Source of the DNA: Mycobacterium pseudokansasii
GTDB lineage: Bacteria > Actinomycetota > Actinomycetes > Mycobacteriales > Mycobacteriaceae
Direction of reading: 5' to 3'
Assembly (NCBI RefSeq): GCF_900566075.1
Contig: NZ_UPHU01000001.1
Coordinates: forward strand, 5,766,325 to 5,830,324
Length of the DNA stretch: 64,000 nt
The notes under the pieces are model-generated. The model was not told the origin of the DNA. It saw nothing but the letters and a program-made list of their open reading frames with translations, and did no database searches. Positions 19,376 through 32,215 of the stretch are shown piece by piece. The translations under genes and the position numbers were made by a program. Position 1 is the first letter of the stretch; every line of letters begins with the position of its first letter.

Positions 19376-19714
19376 CTAGGTTGCGGCGTGGAACGCGTCG
19401 ATGACGTCAGCCGGGATGCGGCCACGAGTCGACACGTTGTGTCCATTGCGACGCGCCCATTCGCGGATCGCGGCGCTTTGTTCGCGATCGATCGCGCCGC
19501 GGCCACGCCCGGTGCCGGAACGCCCGCGCCGGCGACCGCCGACACGACGGCCGGCCTCAACCCATTGCTTCAAGTCACCGCGCAGTTTCGCGGCATTCTT
19601 AGAAGAAAGGTCAATCTCATAGGTCACCCCGTCAAGCCCGAATTCGACCGTTTCGTCGGCGGCGCCGGAACCGTCGAAATCGTCGACCAAGGTGACGGTT
19701 ACTTTCTTCGCCAT
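19376..19714 (-). CDS. lsr2: nucleoid-associated H-NS-like protein Lsr2
   Basis: A 112-residue xenogeneic silencer that bridges AT-rich DNA. The N-terminal dimerisation domain [29 protein letters not shown] and the C-terminal DNA-binding domain ([29 protein letters not shown]) with the RGR AT-hook-like triplet are intact. A basic [18 protein letters not shown] linker joins them. AT-rich islands in this window, such as those flanking the carbon block, are the kind of DNA it silences in mycobacteria. Confidence 0.98.
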   Translation of the reverse strand: MAKKVTVTLVDDFDGSGAADETVEFGLDGVTYEIDLSSKNAAKLRGDLKQWVEAGRRVGGRRRGRSGTGRGRGAIDREQSAAIREWARRNGHNVSTRGRIPADVIDAFHAAT

Positions 19715-19829
19715 TGGCTTACCCTCGCGTTTCTTCCCGTGCAGTTACCGTGCAGGATGGATAGACTCCCCGGTCACTAATCTGCCATAAGAACGTGAAA
19801 TACTCAATCTGGACACATCGGCGGGCAGT

Positions 19830-21329
19830 TCAGTTGGAGTGCGGTCGAACAATCGGGAACAAAACTGTCTCCCTAATTGACAGGCCGGTCAAAGCCATCA
19901 ACAACCGATCGATACCCATTCCCGTTCCCGTGCACGGCGGCATCCCGTACTCCAGGGCTGCCAGAAAATCTTCGTCGAGCAACATCGCCTCGTCGTCGCC
20001 CGCGGCCGCGGCGCGTGCCTGGTCAGCGAGTCTATCCCGCTGTACCACCGGATCGTTTAATTCAGAGTACCCGGTGGCCAGTTCGACTCCGTGCAGGTAG
20101 AGGTCCCACTTCTCGGTTACTCCGGCGATACTGCGATGCTGGCGGGTCAATGGCGTTGTCTCTACCGGAAAATCCTTCACAAATGTGGGCGCGGTCAACG
20201 TGTTGCCCACGGTGTGCTCCCAGAGTTCCTCGACGAGTTTGCCGTGACGGTAGCCGCCCTTGTCCAGAATCTCTTCATCGAGTCGACGAGCGATCTCGCG
20301 TAACCGATCGACCGAGGTCTGCGGTGTGATCTCTTCGCCGAGTGCCGCCGACAGCGAGGAATACATCTGGATTGTCGCCCATTCTCCGTCGATGTCGTAG
20401 ACACTGCCGTCGGGCATCGGAAGTTGTCGCGTGCCGATCGCCTCGTCGGCTACCTCTTGAATAAGCTGCCTGGTGACCACTGCGGAATCGTCATAGGTTC
20501 CATAGGTCTGGTAGGTCTCCAACATCGAGAATTCCGGGGAATGTGTAGAATCAGCTCCTTCGTTTCGGAACACCCGATTTAGTTCGAAGACCCTGTCGAA
20601 GCCGCCGACTATGCAACGCTTGAGGAACAGTTCCGGCGCGATGCGAAGGTAGAGGTCCATGTCAAGAGCGTTGGAGTGGGTGACGAACGGCCGGGCTGCC
20701 GCGCCGCCGGCCAGCGTCTGCAACATGGGCGTCTCAACCTCGACGAACCCCCGGCGTTCCAGCGCATTCCGTATCGCTCGGATGACGGCAATCCGCTGCC
20801 GGGCTACTCCCCGCGCCTGGGGGCGGACGATCAGGTCGACATAGCGCTGCCGTACCCGCGCCTCCTCGCTCATCTCCTTGTGCGCGACGGGCAGCGGCCG
20901 CAGCGACTTGGCGGCCATCCGCCATGAGTCGGCGAGAACCGACAATTCGCCTCGCCGTGAACTGATCACGGTGCCGTGCACGTACACGATGTCGCCCAGA
21001 TCGACATCGGCCTTCCACGCGTCGAGCGCCTCTCGGCCGACCTTGTCGAAGCTGACCATCACCTGTAGGCGGGCGCCGTCGCCGTCCTGGAGTGTCGCAA
21101 AGCACAATTTTCCGGTGTTGCGGGCGAAGACAACCCGGCCCGCGACACCGACGATGTCGTCGGTCGCGGTGTCGACGGGCAGGTCTGGATGGGCGGCGCG
21201 GACCTCGGCCAAGGTATGGGTGCGTTCGATGGCAACCGGGTAGGGGTCATGCCCTTCTGCCAATAGCCGAGCACGCTTGTCCCGACGGATGCGGAACTGC
21301 TCGGGAATGTCTGTCTCGGCCGAGTCCAC
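19830..21329 (-). CDS. lysS: lysyl-tRNA synthetase LysS (class II)
   Basis: Charges tRNA-Lys. The 499-residue protein has the N-terminal OB-fold anticodon-binding domain ([29 protein letters not shown]) and the class II catalytic core: motif 1 around [10 protein letters not shown], motif 2 [27 protein letters not shown], and motif 3 [15 protein letters not shown]. The GTG start gives [26 protein letters not shown]. It begins the gene run towards lsr2 and lies 106 bp from coaX. No mprF-type fusion is present. Confidence 0.97.
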   Translation of the reverse strand: MDSAETDIPEQFRIRRDKRARLLAEGHDPYPVAIERTHTLAEVRAAHPDLPVDTATDDIVGVAGRVVFARNTGKLCFATLQDGDGARLQVMVSFDKVGREALDAWKADVDLGDIVYVHGTVISSRRGELSVLADSWRMAAKSLRPLPVAHKEMSEEARVRQRYVDLIVRPQARGVARQRIAVIRAIRNALERRGFVEVETPMLQTLAGGAAARPFVTHSNALDMDLYLRIAPELFLKRCIVGGFDRVFELNRVFRNEGADSTHSPEFSMLETYQTYGTYDDSAVVTRQLIQEVADEAIGTRQLPMPDGSVYDIDGEWATIQMYSSLSAALGEEITPQTSVDRLREIARRLDEEILDKGGYRHGKLVEELWEHTVGNTLTAPTFVKDFPVETTPLTRQHRSIAGVTEKWDLYLHGVELATGYSELNDPVVQRDRLADQARAAAAGDDEAMLLDEDFLAALEYGMPPCTGTGMGIDRLLMALTGLSIRETVLFPIVRPHSN

Positions 21330-21435
21330 GACGTGCCAGCTTAAGGGGTCGAGTCTGCGCCCAGGGCAGCGAGCCTGCGCTGACGGCGTGGCTGCCGGCT
21401 CGCGGCGCGCGCTGTACGCAGCCTCGCTGCGGGTC

Positions 21436-22254
21436 CTAGCGCGCGCTCTTCAACCGGCCCCCGTGGGCGTCGCGGTTTCGTTCGAAGACGAGCCGCAGCC
21501 CATGCAGGGTCAGGTACTGGTCATAGTGGTCGACGGTATGCAGTTCCGGCAGCAGCAGCGGCGCGGTGTGCCCGGTGGCCACGACCGCGACATCGTCGGT
21601 GGCGGAGAAACCCGTGACGTCTTCGCGGATGCGTCCGACCAAGCCGTCGACCAGCCCGGCGAATCCGAACACCGCGCCGGCCTGCATGCATTCGACGGTG
21701 TTCTTGCCGACGACCGAACGCGGCCGGGTCAGCTCGACGCGGCGCAGGGCGGCCGAGCGGGCGGCCGCGGCGTCAGACGACACCTGCACGCCGGGTGCGA
21801 TGGCACCGCCGAGGAATTCGCCCTTGGCCGACACCACGTCCACGCAGATCGATGATCCGAAATCGACGACGATGGCGGCCTTACCGAACTTGTGATGCGC
21901 CGCCAGGCAGTTCACTATCCGGTCGGCGCCCACTTCTTTGGGGTTGTCGACCAACAGCGGGATACCGGTGCGCACCCCCGGTTCGATGAGCACGTGCGGG
22001 ACCGACGGCCAGTACTGGTCGAGCATGATCCGCACCTCGTGTAGCACCGACGGGACCGTGGACAGACCGGCCGCGCCGGTGAGCCGCTCGGAGTCGTCGC
22101 CGATCAGGCCGTCGATGGTGAGCGCCAATTCGTCGGCGGTGACTTCGGATTCGGTGCGTATCCGCCACTGCTGCACCACCTTTGCGTGCTGCTTGGCTCC
22201 GGACAGCAGGCCGACGACGGTGTGGGTGTTGCGGACGTCGATCGCCAGCAGCAC
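21436..22254 (-). CDS. coaX: type III pantothenate kinase CoaX
   Basis: A 272-residue ASKHA-fold protein that phosphorylates pantothenate, the first step of CoA synthesis. Motifs include the P-loop-like [16 protein letters not shown] start, the [13 protein letters not shown] segment and [26 protein letters not shown]. The GTG start lies two bases after the panD stop, making a panC-panD-coaX operon for pantothenate and CoA. In M. tuberculosis the CoaX homologue is reported inactive, with CoaA doing the job; activity here cannot be judged. Confidence 0.95.
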   Translation of the reverse strand: MLLAIDVRNTHTVVGLLSGAKQHAKVVQQWRIRTESEVTADELALTIDGLIGDDSERLTGAAGLSTVPSVLHEVRIMLDQYWPSVPHVLIEPGVRTGIPLLVDNPKEVGADRIVNCLAAHHKFGKAAIVVDFGSSICVDVVSAKGEFLGGAIAPGVQVSSDAAAARSAALRRVELTRPRSVVGKNTVECMQAGAVFGFAGLVDGLVGRIREDVTGFSATDDVAVVATGHTAPLLLPELHTVDHYDQYLTLHGLRLVFERNRDAHGGRLKSAR

Positions 22255-22256
22255 GG

Positions 22257-22676
22257 CTACCGTGCACCCATCCGCGGGTTGAGAAGCTCTGCGGCGTTGT
22301 CGGGCACATAAGCCGGATCGCTGCCCAGGTCGATCTGCTGGTTGTGGGCGTCGACGAACACGATCCGCGGTTTGTAGGCGCGCGCCTCTGCATCCGACAT
22401 GGTCCCGTAAGCGATCAGGATCACCAGGTCGCCCGGGTGCACGAGATGAGCCGCCGCACCGTTGATTCCGATGACGCCGCTGCCACGCTCGCCGGTAATC
22501 GCATAGGTGACGAGGCGGGCCCCGTTGTCGATGTCGACGATGGTCACCTGTTCACCCTCGAGCAGATCAGCGGCCTCCATCAAATCGGCGTCGATGGTCA
22601 CCGACCCGACGTAATGCAAGTCCGCCTGCGTCACCGTCGCGCGGTGGATCTTCGACTTCAGCATTGTCCGTAACAT
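22257..22676 (-). CDS. panD: aspartate 1-decarboxylase PanD precursor
   Basis: A 139-residue pyruvoyl enzyme making beta-alanine from aspartate. The precursor self-cleaves between Gly24 and Ser25 ([14 protein letters not shown]). The ATG overlaps the panC stop by one base, and [17 protein letters not shown] is the standard start; an in-frame start 12 bases upstream lies inside panC. The C-terminal region, the site of pyrazinamide-resistance changes in M. tuberculosis, differs ([20 protein letters not shown]). Confidence 0.97.
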   Translation of the reverse strand: MLRTMLKSKIHRATVTQADLHYVGSVTIDADLMEAADLLEGEQVTIVDIDNGARLVTYAITGERGSGVIGINGAAAHLVHPGDLVILIAYGTMSDAEARAYKPRIVFVDAHNQQIDLGSDPAYVPDNAAELLNPRMGAR

Positions 22677-23614
22677 CAATTCCTCCAAGGTGATTGGGCG
22701 TAGTGAGCCCGCGACTCGTCCGGCCCGAGGGTGCCGGCGAAATTTCCGATCTGGATTTCGACGTTGTCCAGCAGCCTGGTGGCGCCGACGCGCGCCGCAA
22801 CCAGCAGCCGGGCGGATCCGCTGGCGGGCGCCGGGCCGAGCCCGGCGTCGCGCAACTCCACATAGTCGACCGCGATCCCAGGCGTGGCGTCGAGCACCGC
22901 GCGAGCCGCGTCCACCGCGGCCCGCGCACTGGCGCCGGCTGATCCAGCCGCATGTGCCCCCGCCGTCAGCGCCGCCGACAGTGCCACCGCCGCTTCCCGC
23001 TGAGCCCGGTCCAGGTAGCGGTTGCGCGACGACATTGCCAGCCCGTCGGTCTCCCGCACCGTCGGCACCCCAACCACCTGCACGTCGACGTTCAGGTCCG
23101 CCACCATCTGCCGAATGAGCACCAGCTGCTGATAGTCCTTCTCGCCGAAATAGGCCCGGTCCGGACGGACGATGTTCAACAGCTTGAGCACCACGGTCAG
23201 CACGCCGGCAAAATGGCCCGGCCGCGCGCTGCCTTCGAGGTCGGCGCCCAGCGGCCCGGGTTGCACGGTGGTGCGCATCCCGTCGGCGTACATCGCCGCG
23301 GCCGTCGGCGCGAACACGATCTCCACCCCTTCGGCACGCAGCTGCGCCACGTCGTCCTCGAGGGTGCGGGGGTAAGCGTCCAGGTCCTCGCCGGCGCCGA
23401 ATTGCAGCGGGTTGACGAAGATCGACGCCACCACCACCGCGCCGGGTGTCCTCTTGGCCGCCCGCACCAGCGCAAGATGGCCGTCGTGCAGCGCGCCCAT
23501 CGTGGGCACCAACAGCACTCGCCGGCCGGTGTGCCGCAGCGCCCGGCAGACGTCGCTGACCTCACGCGGCACCGAGTACCGGTTGAGTTCGCCCGGGTTG
23601 AACCTGACTTTCAC
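22676..23614 (-). CDS. panC: pantothenate synthetase PanC
   Basis: Condenses pantoate and beta-alanine using ATP. The 312-residue protein shows the nucleotidyltransferase motifs [42 protein letters not shown] and [11 protein letters not shown]. The GTG start overlaps the stop of the upstream DUF2520 gene as GTGA and its own stop overlaps the panD start, so translation of the operon is coupled. Confidence 0.97.
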   Translation of the reverse strand: MKVRFNPGELNRYSVPREVSDVCRALRHTGRRVLLVPTMGALHDGHLALVRAAKRTPGAVVVASIFVNPLQFGAGEDLDAYPRTLEDDVAQLRAEGVEIVFAPTAAAMYADGMRTTVQPGPLGADLEGSARPGHFAGVLTVVLKLLNIVRPDRAYFGEKDYQQLVLIRQMVADLNVDVQVVGVPTVRETDGLAMSSRNRYLDRAQREAAVALSAALTAGAHAAGSAGASARAAVDAARAVLDATPGIAVDYVELRDAGLGPAPASGSARLLVAARVGATRLLDNVEIQIGNFAGTLGPDESRAHYAQSPWRN

Positions 23615-24522
23615 CGCGCCAACACCTCGACGACGTCCTCGGGAGCATGCGCCCGCTGCGCAGTCCGCAGCGCGTTCACCCGATAGGCATGAGCCAGTTG
23701 CGGGTCGACGGCGGTCAGCGCGGCCAGGTGTCCGGCGACCGCGGCCGCATCACCACGAGCGATCGGCCCGGTCAGCGCCGCCTGCCCGCGCTGCAGCGTG
23801 TTCTCCAGCGCCGCACGAGCAAGCGGTCCGATGATGCGTTCGGCGATTCCCCCGGGCTGGTCGTCGACGCACTGTTGGCCGAGCAGTTCGCTGCCGCGCA
23901 GTGCGGCGCGCAACGCCTCGAGAGCGTCGGCAAGCACCGTCACGATGTGGTTGCTCGCGTGGGCCAGCGCCGCATGGTAGAGGATGCGGGCGTCCTCGCG
24001 GACACTGAACGGCTCCCCGCCCATTTCCAGCACCAGCGATTGGGCAATCGCATAGCCGACGCCGTCGGCCGCGGTGATCCCGAAGCAGGTATCCGGCAGG
24101 CGGCTGATGTCCTCGTCGGATCCGGTGAACGTCATCGCCGGGTGAATGGCCAGCGGTATGCAGCCCTGCCGGGTCAGCGGTGCCAGGATCCCGATTCCGT
24201 TGGCACCGGAGGTGTGCGCCACGAGTGTCCCGGCCCGCACCGCCGAGGTGGCGGCCAAGCCGGATACCAATCCCGCCAGTTCGCTGTCGGGTACCGCCAA
24301 CAGCAGTAGCTCGGCCACGGCAGCGACGTCCGGCGCCGGCAACACCGGGGTATCGGGCAGCCGGCGCCCGGCCCGTTGCAGCGACGCATGGGAGACGGCG
24401 CTGCAGGCCACGACAACGTGGTCGGCGCGCTCCAACGCCACTCCTAACGCGGTGCCTACCCGACCGGCGGAGATGATCCCCACTTTGAGCCTGGCCGGGC
24501 GCAATCCGTCGAACTGCACCAT
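23611..24522 (-). CDS. Rossmann-like DUF2520 oxidoreductase (Rv3603c-like)
   Basis: A 303-residue two-domain NAD(P)-binding protein: the N-terminal Rossmann motif is [20 protein letters not shown], followed by a DUF2520 helical domain ([24 protein letters not shown] and [20 protein letters not shown]). It looks like the ketopantoate reductase / 3-hydroxyacid dehydrogenase fold. Overlap with panC at GTGA suggests it supplies or handles pantoate; that function is inference. ATG 24522 ([15 protein letters not shown]) is the only start that avoids a long unconserved leader. Confidence 0.88.
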   Translation of the reverse strand: MVQFDGLRPARLKVGIISAGRVGTALGVALERADHVVVACSAVSHASLQRAGRRLPDTPVLPAPDVAAVAELLLLAVPDSELAGLVSGLAATSAVRAGTLVAHTSGANGIGILAPLTRQGCIPLAIHPAMTFTGSDEDISRLPDTCFGITAADGVGYAIAQSLVLEMGGEPFSVREDARILYHAALAHASNHIVTVLADALEALRAALRGSELLGQQCVDDQPGGIAERIIGPLARAALENTLQRGQAALTGPIARGDAAAVAGHLAALTAVDPQLAHAYRVNALRTAQRAHAPEDVVEVLAR

Positions 24523-24605
24523 CGCAGACGGCCTCACAGGTTTCTTTCGTTCGTTCCAGTCCCTAGATTGAGCGGGTACCGGACGGTCACTAAAACTGTA
24601 GTCGA

Positions 24606-25976
24606 TCAGCCGCCGCGGCGGCGACGCCGCCCGCCACCCGACGGCTGGACCTGCAGCCGGGCCAGCAGGTCCGCGACCGACTGACCACCGGTTTGTGCGT
24701 CGGAGCCATGTGCTCCCGCCGCGGGCTCCGGTTCCGGACTGCGATGGCGGGCGGCCGGTTCCGGAGCCGGCGGCGCAGCCAGGCGGGGCGGCGGCGGGGC
24801 AGTGGGCCGCGCGGATGCCGGTGTAGGCGGAGGTGGGGCGGCGGCGGGAGGGGGAGCAGCAACCGGCCCCGGACCGTCCGCTCTCGAGACGGCTCCCAGA
24901 CTCCCCACGCCATGGTCGCGATACTCCGTCGAATGGCGAGATCGTGATCGGCGACCGCCGTAATCTGCGGGCACCTCGACGTGGCCCAAGCTGATGTCCC
25001 CCTGATCTTCCTCCGGTCTGGTATGCCGGTAACGCCGTCGGCGGCCCGATGGCTGGGCAGGCGGGGCGGCGGTGGGTTGCCCGGACGCCCAGTGGCTGCC
25101 GGGCGCCCCGGGCGGTAACCATTGTCCATCGGCGGCGACGGGTTCCCACGACGACGGCTCCGGTTGCGGGGGCGGAGCCGGCGGGGGCGGTGGCCGGTGA
25201 CGAGGCTGATACCGCGGACCGGGCGGAGCCGGCGCGGTTTCGTAGGGCAGCCCGACCCGCTCGGCGGAGTGTTTCGTTCCCGCGGGCTCGGCAGGCGGCG
25301 GCAATGGTCCCGCCGGGGGAACATCCCGGTCGTCGTAGGGGGGCATTCCCACCTCGGGCACGTCGATGATCGCTTCCTCGGCACGGGTGACCGCTTCACC
25401 CGGGCGAACCACCGCGACCCGGTCGATGGATACCCAGTCGGCAGACGGGCCCCGCCCATTCTGGACCCGATCGGCCACCGCACGTGAGCGGCGCGTCTCT
25501 GTTGCCCCCGTCTTGTCCAGGGGCTCCAGCGCCGGACGGTGTTCGAAGTCTGTGTCGAACAAGATCTCCAGACTGGTCCGCAACGCGGTCAGTTCCGCTC
25601 GTAGCGCGGCCACCTCGTCGGCGGCCGCACCGCGCAGTTCGGCGGCCAGCTCTCGGCGCAGGTGCGACTCCACCGTCAGCTCGTACTCGCGGCGAGCCGA
25701 GATTTCGCGATCCAACTGCAAGTCGTATACCAGCTTCAGATCGCGCGCCCGTGCCTGCTCCGAATCGGCTTGCCGGCGGTACAGCACCGACACGAAAGCA
25801 CCGGCGACGGCAGCCCACAGCGCCAGGATTACCGCGAGCTTGAGCAGTTCCACGCGGTTGGTGAAAACCAGTGCCGAACTGGCCCCAATCGCGAGGACCA
25901 GCAACGTCGTCAAGAGCACCCAACCCGGCCTGCGGCCGCCGCGCCGGACCCGGGCGCCGCGGGACAGAACGGTCAT
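24606..25976 (-). CDS. membrane protein with coiled coil and Pro-rich tail (Rv3604c-like)
   Basis: A 456-residue protein. A basic N-terminus is followed by two transmembrane helices (about 19-40 and 47-65), a helical, probably coiled-coil stretch (about 70-140: DSEQARARDLKLVYDLQLDREI, then SARREYELTVESHLRREL and onwards) and a long low-complexity Pro/Arg-rich region to the end. The conserved N-terminal part is the DUF6779 type. It sits in the pan-fol gene run; no enzymatic motif is seen. ATG 25976 (MTVLSRGARVRRGG) is chosen because sequence upstream is not membrane-like or conserved. Confidence 0.85.
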   Translation of the reverse strand: MTVLSRGARVRRGGRRPGWVLLTTLLVLAIGASSALVFTNRVELLKLAVILALWAAVAGAFVSVLYRRQADSEQARARDLKLVYDLQLDREISARREYELTVESHLRRELAAELRGAAADEVAALRAELTALRTSLEILFDTDFEHRPALEPLDKTGATETRRSRAVADRVQNGRGPSADWVSIDRVAVVRPGEAVTRAEEAIIDVPEVGMPPYDDRDVPPAGPLPPPAEPAGTKHSAERVGLPYETAPAPPGPRYQPRHRPPPPPAPPPQPEPSSWEPVAADGQWLPPGAPGSHWASGQPTAAPPAQPSGRRRRYRHTRPEEDQGDISLGHVEVPADYGGRRSRSRHSTEYRDHGVGSLGAVSRADGPGPVAAPPPAAAPPPPTPASARPTAPPPPRLAAPPAPEPAARHRSPEPEPAAGAHGSDAQTGGQSVADLLARLQVQPSGGGRRRRRGG

Positions 25977-26086
25977 GGCCTGACTGTACCCGGGCAGCGC
26001 CGTCCGCGTGTCGCGCCGGTCCGGCGATTCTTCGGCCGATTCGACGAGGCCGCCAGCAACGTCGGCGAGCGATGGCCAGCAACCGG

Positions 26087-26563
26087 TTAGGTTTCGGCCC
26101 CTTCGCCGCCCTCGGTGGGATCCTGCGGAGACTTGCAGCAATGTTGCAGCCACAGCGCGGCAACCACCAACGCCAGTGCGCTGCCGGCGGCCACGAGGGT
26201 TCCGGTGGTGTCCTCGACGGCAACCCGCTGCCATGACCGCCGCGGCAGCAGGTACACCAGCACCCCGATCCACCAGCCCAGTACCAGGGCCCCCACCCAC
26301 GCCGAGGCCTTGGCGACCATCAGACTGCGGGCCACAGCGAGCGGGTGCAGCCGGCCGGGGCCGTCGCCGATCTCGCCGTCACCGATCTTGGTCCGGATGT
26401 AGCGAGCCCACAGCGCCTCGGCGATCGCGACGCCGAGCAGCGACAGCCCGGTCCACACCGTGATCTGCGGAAACCACCGGAACAACACCATAACCAGCAG
26501 ATAACCCACCACCGCAGCCGCGATCACCGCGGCCATCAGATCGCGTTTGCGGGTGGGGCCCAT
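26087..26563 (-). CDS. DUF3180 membrane protein (Rv3605c-like)
   Basis: A 158-residue protein with four predicted transmembrane helices (around 10-28, 33-50, 80-103 and 120-140), matching the small membrane protein that follows folK in mycobacteria. Its ATG overlaps the folK stop by one base. Function unknown; conservation of position suggests only cotranscription with the folate genes. Confidence 0.88.
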   Translation of the reverse strand: MGPTRKRDLMAAVIAAAVVGYLLVMVLFRWFPQITVWTGLSLLGVAIAEALWARYIRTKIGDGEIGDGPGRLHPLAVARSLMVAKASAWVGALVLGWWIGVLVYLLPRRSWQRVAVEDTTGTLVAAGSALALVVAALWLQHCCKSPQDPTEGGEGAET

Positions 26564-27090
26564 CAGTTCCCCAAGGTCAGGGGCGTCAACCGGACACTCG
26601 CCCGATCGGTGGGCTCCAGCTCAGCCAGCAGCTCGGCGACGGGTCGCGGACCGTCCGGCAGCGGCACTTCGGCCGCCGGATCGACGTCCAGCCACGGGAT
26701 CATCACGAAGGCCCGCAAGTGTGCCAGCGGGTGCGGTAGCCGCAGATCGCTGTCGTCGCAGAGCACGTCCACCGGGCCGGAAGGGGTGATCTCGGCGCAG
26801 GTGACCAGGTCGACGTCCAGCGTTCGCGGACCCCAGCGCTCGGCGCGTGCCCGGCCCGCGGCCCGCTCCAACTCGTGAGCCCGGCACAGCCACGCGTGGC
26901 AATCCCGTCCCGGGTCGTCGGCAATCAGCACCGCGTTGAGAAACGGGTGCTGCTCGATGCCGCCCCACGGGTCGGTCTCGTAAACCCGCGACGCGGCGAC
27001 AAACGCATCACCGAGCCCGTCGACGACCGACCGAAGATGGGCGAGGCGGTCACCGAGGTTCGAGCCGATCGACAGCACTACCCGCGTCAT
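26563..27090 (-). CDS. folK: HPPK FolK (6-hydroxymethyl-7,8-dihydropterin pyrophosphokinase)
   Basis: Transfers pyrophosphate from ATP to the pterin in folate synthesis. The 175-residue protein shows [13 protein letters not shown], the [19 protein letters not shown] pterin site, and the signature [12 protein letters not shown] with its metal-binding aspartates. The ATG overlaps the folB stop by four bases. Part of a folE-folP1-folB-folK operon read on the minus strand. Confidence 0.96.
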   Translation of the reverse strand: MTRVVLSIGSNLGDRLAHLRSVVDGLGDAFVAASRVYETDPWGGIEQHPFLNAVLIADDPGRDCHAWLCRAHELERAAGRARAERWGPRTLDVDLVTCAEITPSGPVDVLCDDSDLRLPHPLAHLRAFVMIPWLDVDPAAEVPLPDGPRPVAELLAELEPTDRASVRLTPLTLGN

Positions 27091-27488
27091 ACCGCCCCGC
27101 CCGCGGGGACCACCGAACCGCGGCCACCCCGCCGCGATCGCCGGGTCACCACCGCTATGTCGGCGAACGGCAGCGGGATGGGGGCCTGCGGCTTGTGCAC
27201 CACCACCTCGACGGCGTGCACGCGCTGGTCTTCCATCACCTCGTCGGCGATCTCGGCGCCGACCGTTTCGATCAGGTTGCGCGGTGTCCCGCCGACGATC
27301 TCGCTGGCCCGCTGCGCCAGCCCGATGTAGTCGTAGGTGTCGGCCAAATCGTCGCTGCGGGCGGCTTCGACCAGATCGATCCACATGGTGATGTCGACGA
27401 TGAAGCGCTGCCCGGCCACCCGCTCGTGGTCGTAGACCCCGTGTCGACCGTGAACAATCAAGCCGCGCAGCTCAATTCGGTCAGCCAT
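27087..27488 (-). CDS. folB: dihydroneopterin aldolase FolB
   Basis: Converts dihydroneopterin to 6-hydroxymethyl-dihydropterin. The 133-residue protein has the tunnelling-fold features [36 protein letters not shown], the catalytic Glu in [12 protein letters not shown] and the Lys in [11 protein letters not shown]. It overlaps folP1 by eight bases and folK by four. Confidence 0.96.
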   Translation of the reverse strand: MADRIELRGLIVHGRHGVYDHERVAGQRFIVDITMWIDLVEAARSDDLADTYDYIGLAQRASEIVGGTPRNLIETVGAEIADEVMEDQRVHAVEVVVHKPQAPIPLPFADIAVVTRRSRRGGRGSVVPAGGAV

Positions 27489-28323
27489 CGCGCCCGGTCC
27501 CTTCAACTCGCTGCCATGCTTCGACCACCTTGAGGGCGTCGACCGTTGCCCGCACATCGTGTACCCGCACACCCCAAGCCCCGTGCAGGGCCGCCAGCGC
27601 CGAAATCACCGCCGTGGCCGTCTCGCGCCCGGCAGGCGGTCGGATGGTGCCGTCGGGCCCCGCCAGCAAGCTACCGAGGAAGCGCTTGCGCGAGGCACCC
27701 AGCAACACCGGAAACCCGGTGGCGACCAACTCCGGCAGGGCATGAAGAAGTGCCCAATTGTGTTGTCCCGTCTTGGCGAATCCAAGCCCCGGATCGATCA
27801 CCAGGTTCGCCGGATCGACGCCGGCGGCTACCGCGTCGTCAACGGCGGCCATCAGCTCGGCGCGCACTTGCGTCACCACGTCGTCGTAGTCGGGCACCTG
27901 GTGCGGGTTGGCCGCCGACGCCGGCCGCCAGTGCATCAGCACCCACGCCACGCCGGCTTCGGCCACCAACGGCGCCATCGCCGGATCGGCCCGGCCGCCC
28001 GACACGTCGTTGACCAGCTGTGCGCCGCTTTCCAGTGCCGAGCGCGCGACGTCCGCGTGCATGGTGTCGATGCTGACTGTAACGCCTTGTGCGGCAAGCT
28101 CTTTGACCACCGGGATGACGCGGGCCGTCTCGACACCCGAGTCGACGCGGGCCGCGCCGGGCCGAGTGGATTCACCACCGACGTCGACGATATGTGCGCC
28201 ATCGGCAACCAGCGCCAGACCGTGCTCGACGGCGCCGCCGGCATCGAGGTAACGCCCGCCGTCCGAGAACGAGTCCTCGGTGACGTTGACGACACCCATG
28301 ACCTGCACAGGCGCCGGACTCAC
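27481..28323 (-). CDS. folP1: dihydropteroate synthase FolP1
   Basis: Joins p-aminobenzoate to dihydropterin pyrophosphate; target of sulfonamides. The 280-residue TIM barrel has [34 protein letters not shown] and the later KTGQHNW and GASRKRFLG segments. All signature residues are present, so this is the active FolP1 type rather than the FolP2 paralogue. The GTG start overlaps the folE stop by four bases. Confidence 0.96.
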   Translation of the reverse strand: MSPAPVQVMGVVNVTEDSFSDGGRYLDAGGAVEHGLALVADGAHIVDVGGESTRPGAARVDSGVETARVIPVVKELAAQGVTVSIDTMHADVARSALESGAQLVNDVSGGRADPAMAPLVAEAGVAWVLMHWRPASAANPHQVPDYDDVVTQVRAELMAAVDDAVAAGVDPANLVIDPGLGFAKTGQHNWALLHALPELVATGFPVLLGASRKRFLGSLLAGPDGTIRPPAGRETATAVISALAALHGAWGVRVHDVRATVDALKVVEAWQRVEGTGRDG

Positions 28324-28928
28324 TTATGCAGGATGAGATCGAGCGCTTCGGCTCGAGAAGCGGCATTGGTCTTGAACTGGCCACGCACCGCTGACGTCGT
28401 CGTGATCGCACCGGGCTTGCGGACCCCGCGCATCGCCATGCACAGATGCTCGGCCTCGACGACGACGATGACCCCCCTGGGTTCCAGCTTCTTCACCAGA
28501 GCGTCGGCGATCTGGCTGGTCAGCCGCTCCTGCAACTGCGGCCGCTTGGCATACAGGTCTACCAGCCGCGCGATCTTGGACAGCCCGGTCACCCGGCCGT
28601 CCTCGCCCGGTATATAGCCGACGTGGGCCACACCGTGGAACGACACCAGATGGTGTTCGCACGTCGAGTACAAGGGTATTTGCTTGACCAGTACCAGCTC
28701 GTCGTGATCTTCGTCGAACATGGCGTTGAGCACCGCGTCGGGATCGCTGTAGAGCCCGGCGAAGATCTCCTTATAGGCGCGGGCGACGCGTGCCGGGGTT
28801 TCCCGCAAACCTTCGCGCTCCGGATCCTCGCCGACCGCGTACAGCAATTCGCGTACGGCTGCCTCGGCGCGCGACTGGTCGAAAACCCCGGGAATGGACG
28901 GCTTGGGGCGAGAATCCAGCTGCGTCAT
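28320..28928 (-). CDS. folE: GTP cyclohydrolase I FolE
   Basis: Opens GTP to dihydroneopterin triphosphate, the first step of folate synthesis. The 202-residue protein shows the zinc and substrate signatures [44 protein letters not shown] and [14 protein letters not shown] (Cys and His ligands all present). It lies 17 bp after ftsH and begins the fol gene set. Confidence 0.97.
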   Translation of the reverse strand: MTQLDSRPKPSIPGVFDQSRAEAAVRELLYAVGEDPEREGLRETPARVARAYKEIFAGLYSDPDAVLNAMFDEDHDELVLVKQIPLYSTCEHHLVSFHGVAHVGYIPGEDGRVTGLSKIARLVDLYAKRPQLQERLTSQIADALVKKLEPRGVIVVVEAEHLCMAMRGVRKPGAITTTSAVRGQFKTNAASRAEALDLILHK

Positions 28929-28945
28929 GGGAATCCTTCGTTTGG

Positions 28946-31186
<2,241 letters not shown>

Positions 31187-31616
31187 CAATCATCGGCCGT
31201 GCCGGCCCAGGTCCTTCCGGATTCACGCAGCTGGAAATGTCAAGGTTACCGCCCCGTGGCGATCGCAAGCCCGGCTCGGTTGGTTCCGGGCCGGGCGCAG
31301 CGGGTCGCCACCATCGTTCCCGTGGCGATCGCAAGCCCGGCTCGGTTGGTTCCGGGCCGGGCGCAGCGGGTCGCCACCATCGTTCCCGTGGCGATCGCAA
31401 GCCCGGCTCGGTTGGTTCCGGGCCGGGCGCCACAGTCCCGCTGCGTCAACGACCGGCGGTTCCCGCCAAGATCCCGAGCATCGCAACCGCCTCCGGGATG
31501 TTGGTCACACCAACGCCCACGGTGGCTGGTCACCGTCATCCAGCGTGACGTGGCCCGCAGGTCGCGCTGCCCTGCGTGGCGCTCGGCGATCCGGCGGGCC
31601 GGTTAGTCCGGGCCGG
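31187..31616. other. ftsH upstream region with tandem repeat
   Basis: Between ftsH and the VOC gene no coding sequence is supported; in-frame readings arise only because the repeat unit is a multiple of three. The ftsH promoter is expected just upstream of 31186 on the minus strand. H37Rv carries Rv3611 to espA at this junction. Confidence 0.6.
31255..31431. repeat. 66-bp minisatellite, about 2.7 copies
   Basis: Three tandem units, beginning GTGGCGATCGCAAGCCCGGC, recur with a period of exactly 66 bp (GATCGCAAGC at 31261, 31327 and 31393). The first two are essentially identical and the third is cut short at about 31431. The location just beyond ftsH corresponds to the region of the VNTR-4052 typing locus of M. 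tuberculosis, but the unit differs in length. Confidence 0.92.
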
Positions 31617-32030
31617 TTAGTCGTAGTAGCGCGCCTCGATCACATTGCCGTCCGGATCAGCGAAGTAGTAGCCCTGCGGCGCCCAGCCCCGGGCGCCGAA
31701 GCTTCGGTTCAGCCGCGCGCCGGTGTCGATGCCCGCAGCCTGTAGACGTCGGTCCAGTGCGTCGTATTCAGCCTTCGACACGGCGATGCAGACGTGGTTG
31801 ACCGGATGTCCCGCGCTGCCGGCGACCCTCGTCATCGACTCGGTACCGGTGACATTTTCCACGGGGATGAGGTCGATGATGGCGTCCTCGCACACCCGCA
31901 CGCTCGGAAACGGTGCTTCTCCCGCCTCGAACTCGTCGAACCGCACCGGCATGAGCCCGACCACCCTGGTGTAGAAGTCCATCGCCGCCCGCACGTCTCT
32001 TGTCCACAGCACCACGTGGTCCAGCCGCAT
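31617..32030 (-). CDS. VOC (glyoxalase/dioxygenase) family protein
   Basis: A 137-residue protein of the vicinal oxygen chelate fold with two beta-alpha-beta-beta-beta modules: LDHVVLWTRDVRAAMDFYTRVVGLMPVRF and VNHVCIAVSKAEYDALDRRLQAAG, closing with GYYFADPDGNVIEARYY. Metal-site residues are likely H4 (LDHVV), the second-module His (VNHVC) and the Glu in NVIEARYY. Substrate cannot be told. ATG at 32030 (MRLDHVVLW) fits the fold better than the upstream in-frame start. It is divergent from the ephA group. Confidence 0.85.
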   Translation of the reverse strand: MRLDHVVLWTRDVRAAMDFYTRVVGLMPVRFDEFEAGEAPFPSVRVCEDAIIDLIPVENVTGTESMTRVAGSAGHPVNHVCIAVSKAEYDALDRRLQAAGIDTGARLNRSFGARGWAPQGYYFADPDGNVIEARYYD

Positions 32031-32215
32031 CAGCCGATGATGCGCGGCGCGGGTCACGATTTCCAGTCCGCGATTCCGCCTGGCCAGCCGACTCTTGCAC
32101 CCAGCGTGTAACTGCTGCGAGATTCGCGCCGGATTTTCACAGCAGCTTCACGCTCGGCGAGGCCCCACCCAAATGGGGCCTTCCCGGCCCGGTGCCGTTG
32201 TGATTTGGTGAGACG

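Noticed and set aside
31255..31431. Possible CRISPR array
   Set aside because: The units are contiguous 66-bp tandem copies without unique spacers; no cas genes are present.
31246..31539. Short repetitive peptides encoded over the 66-bp repeat
   Set aside because: All frames are open only because the unit is a multiple of three; no start signals.
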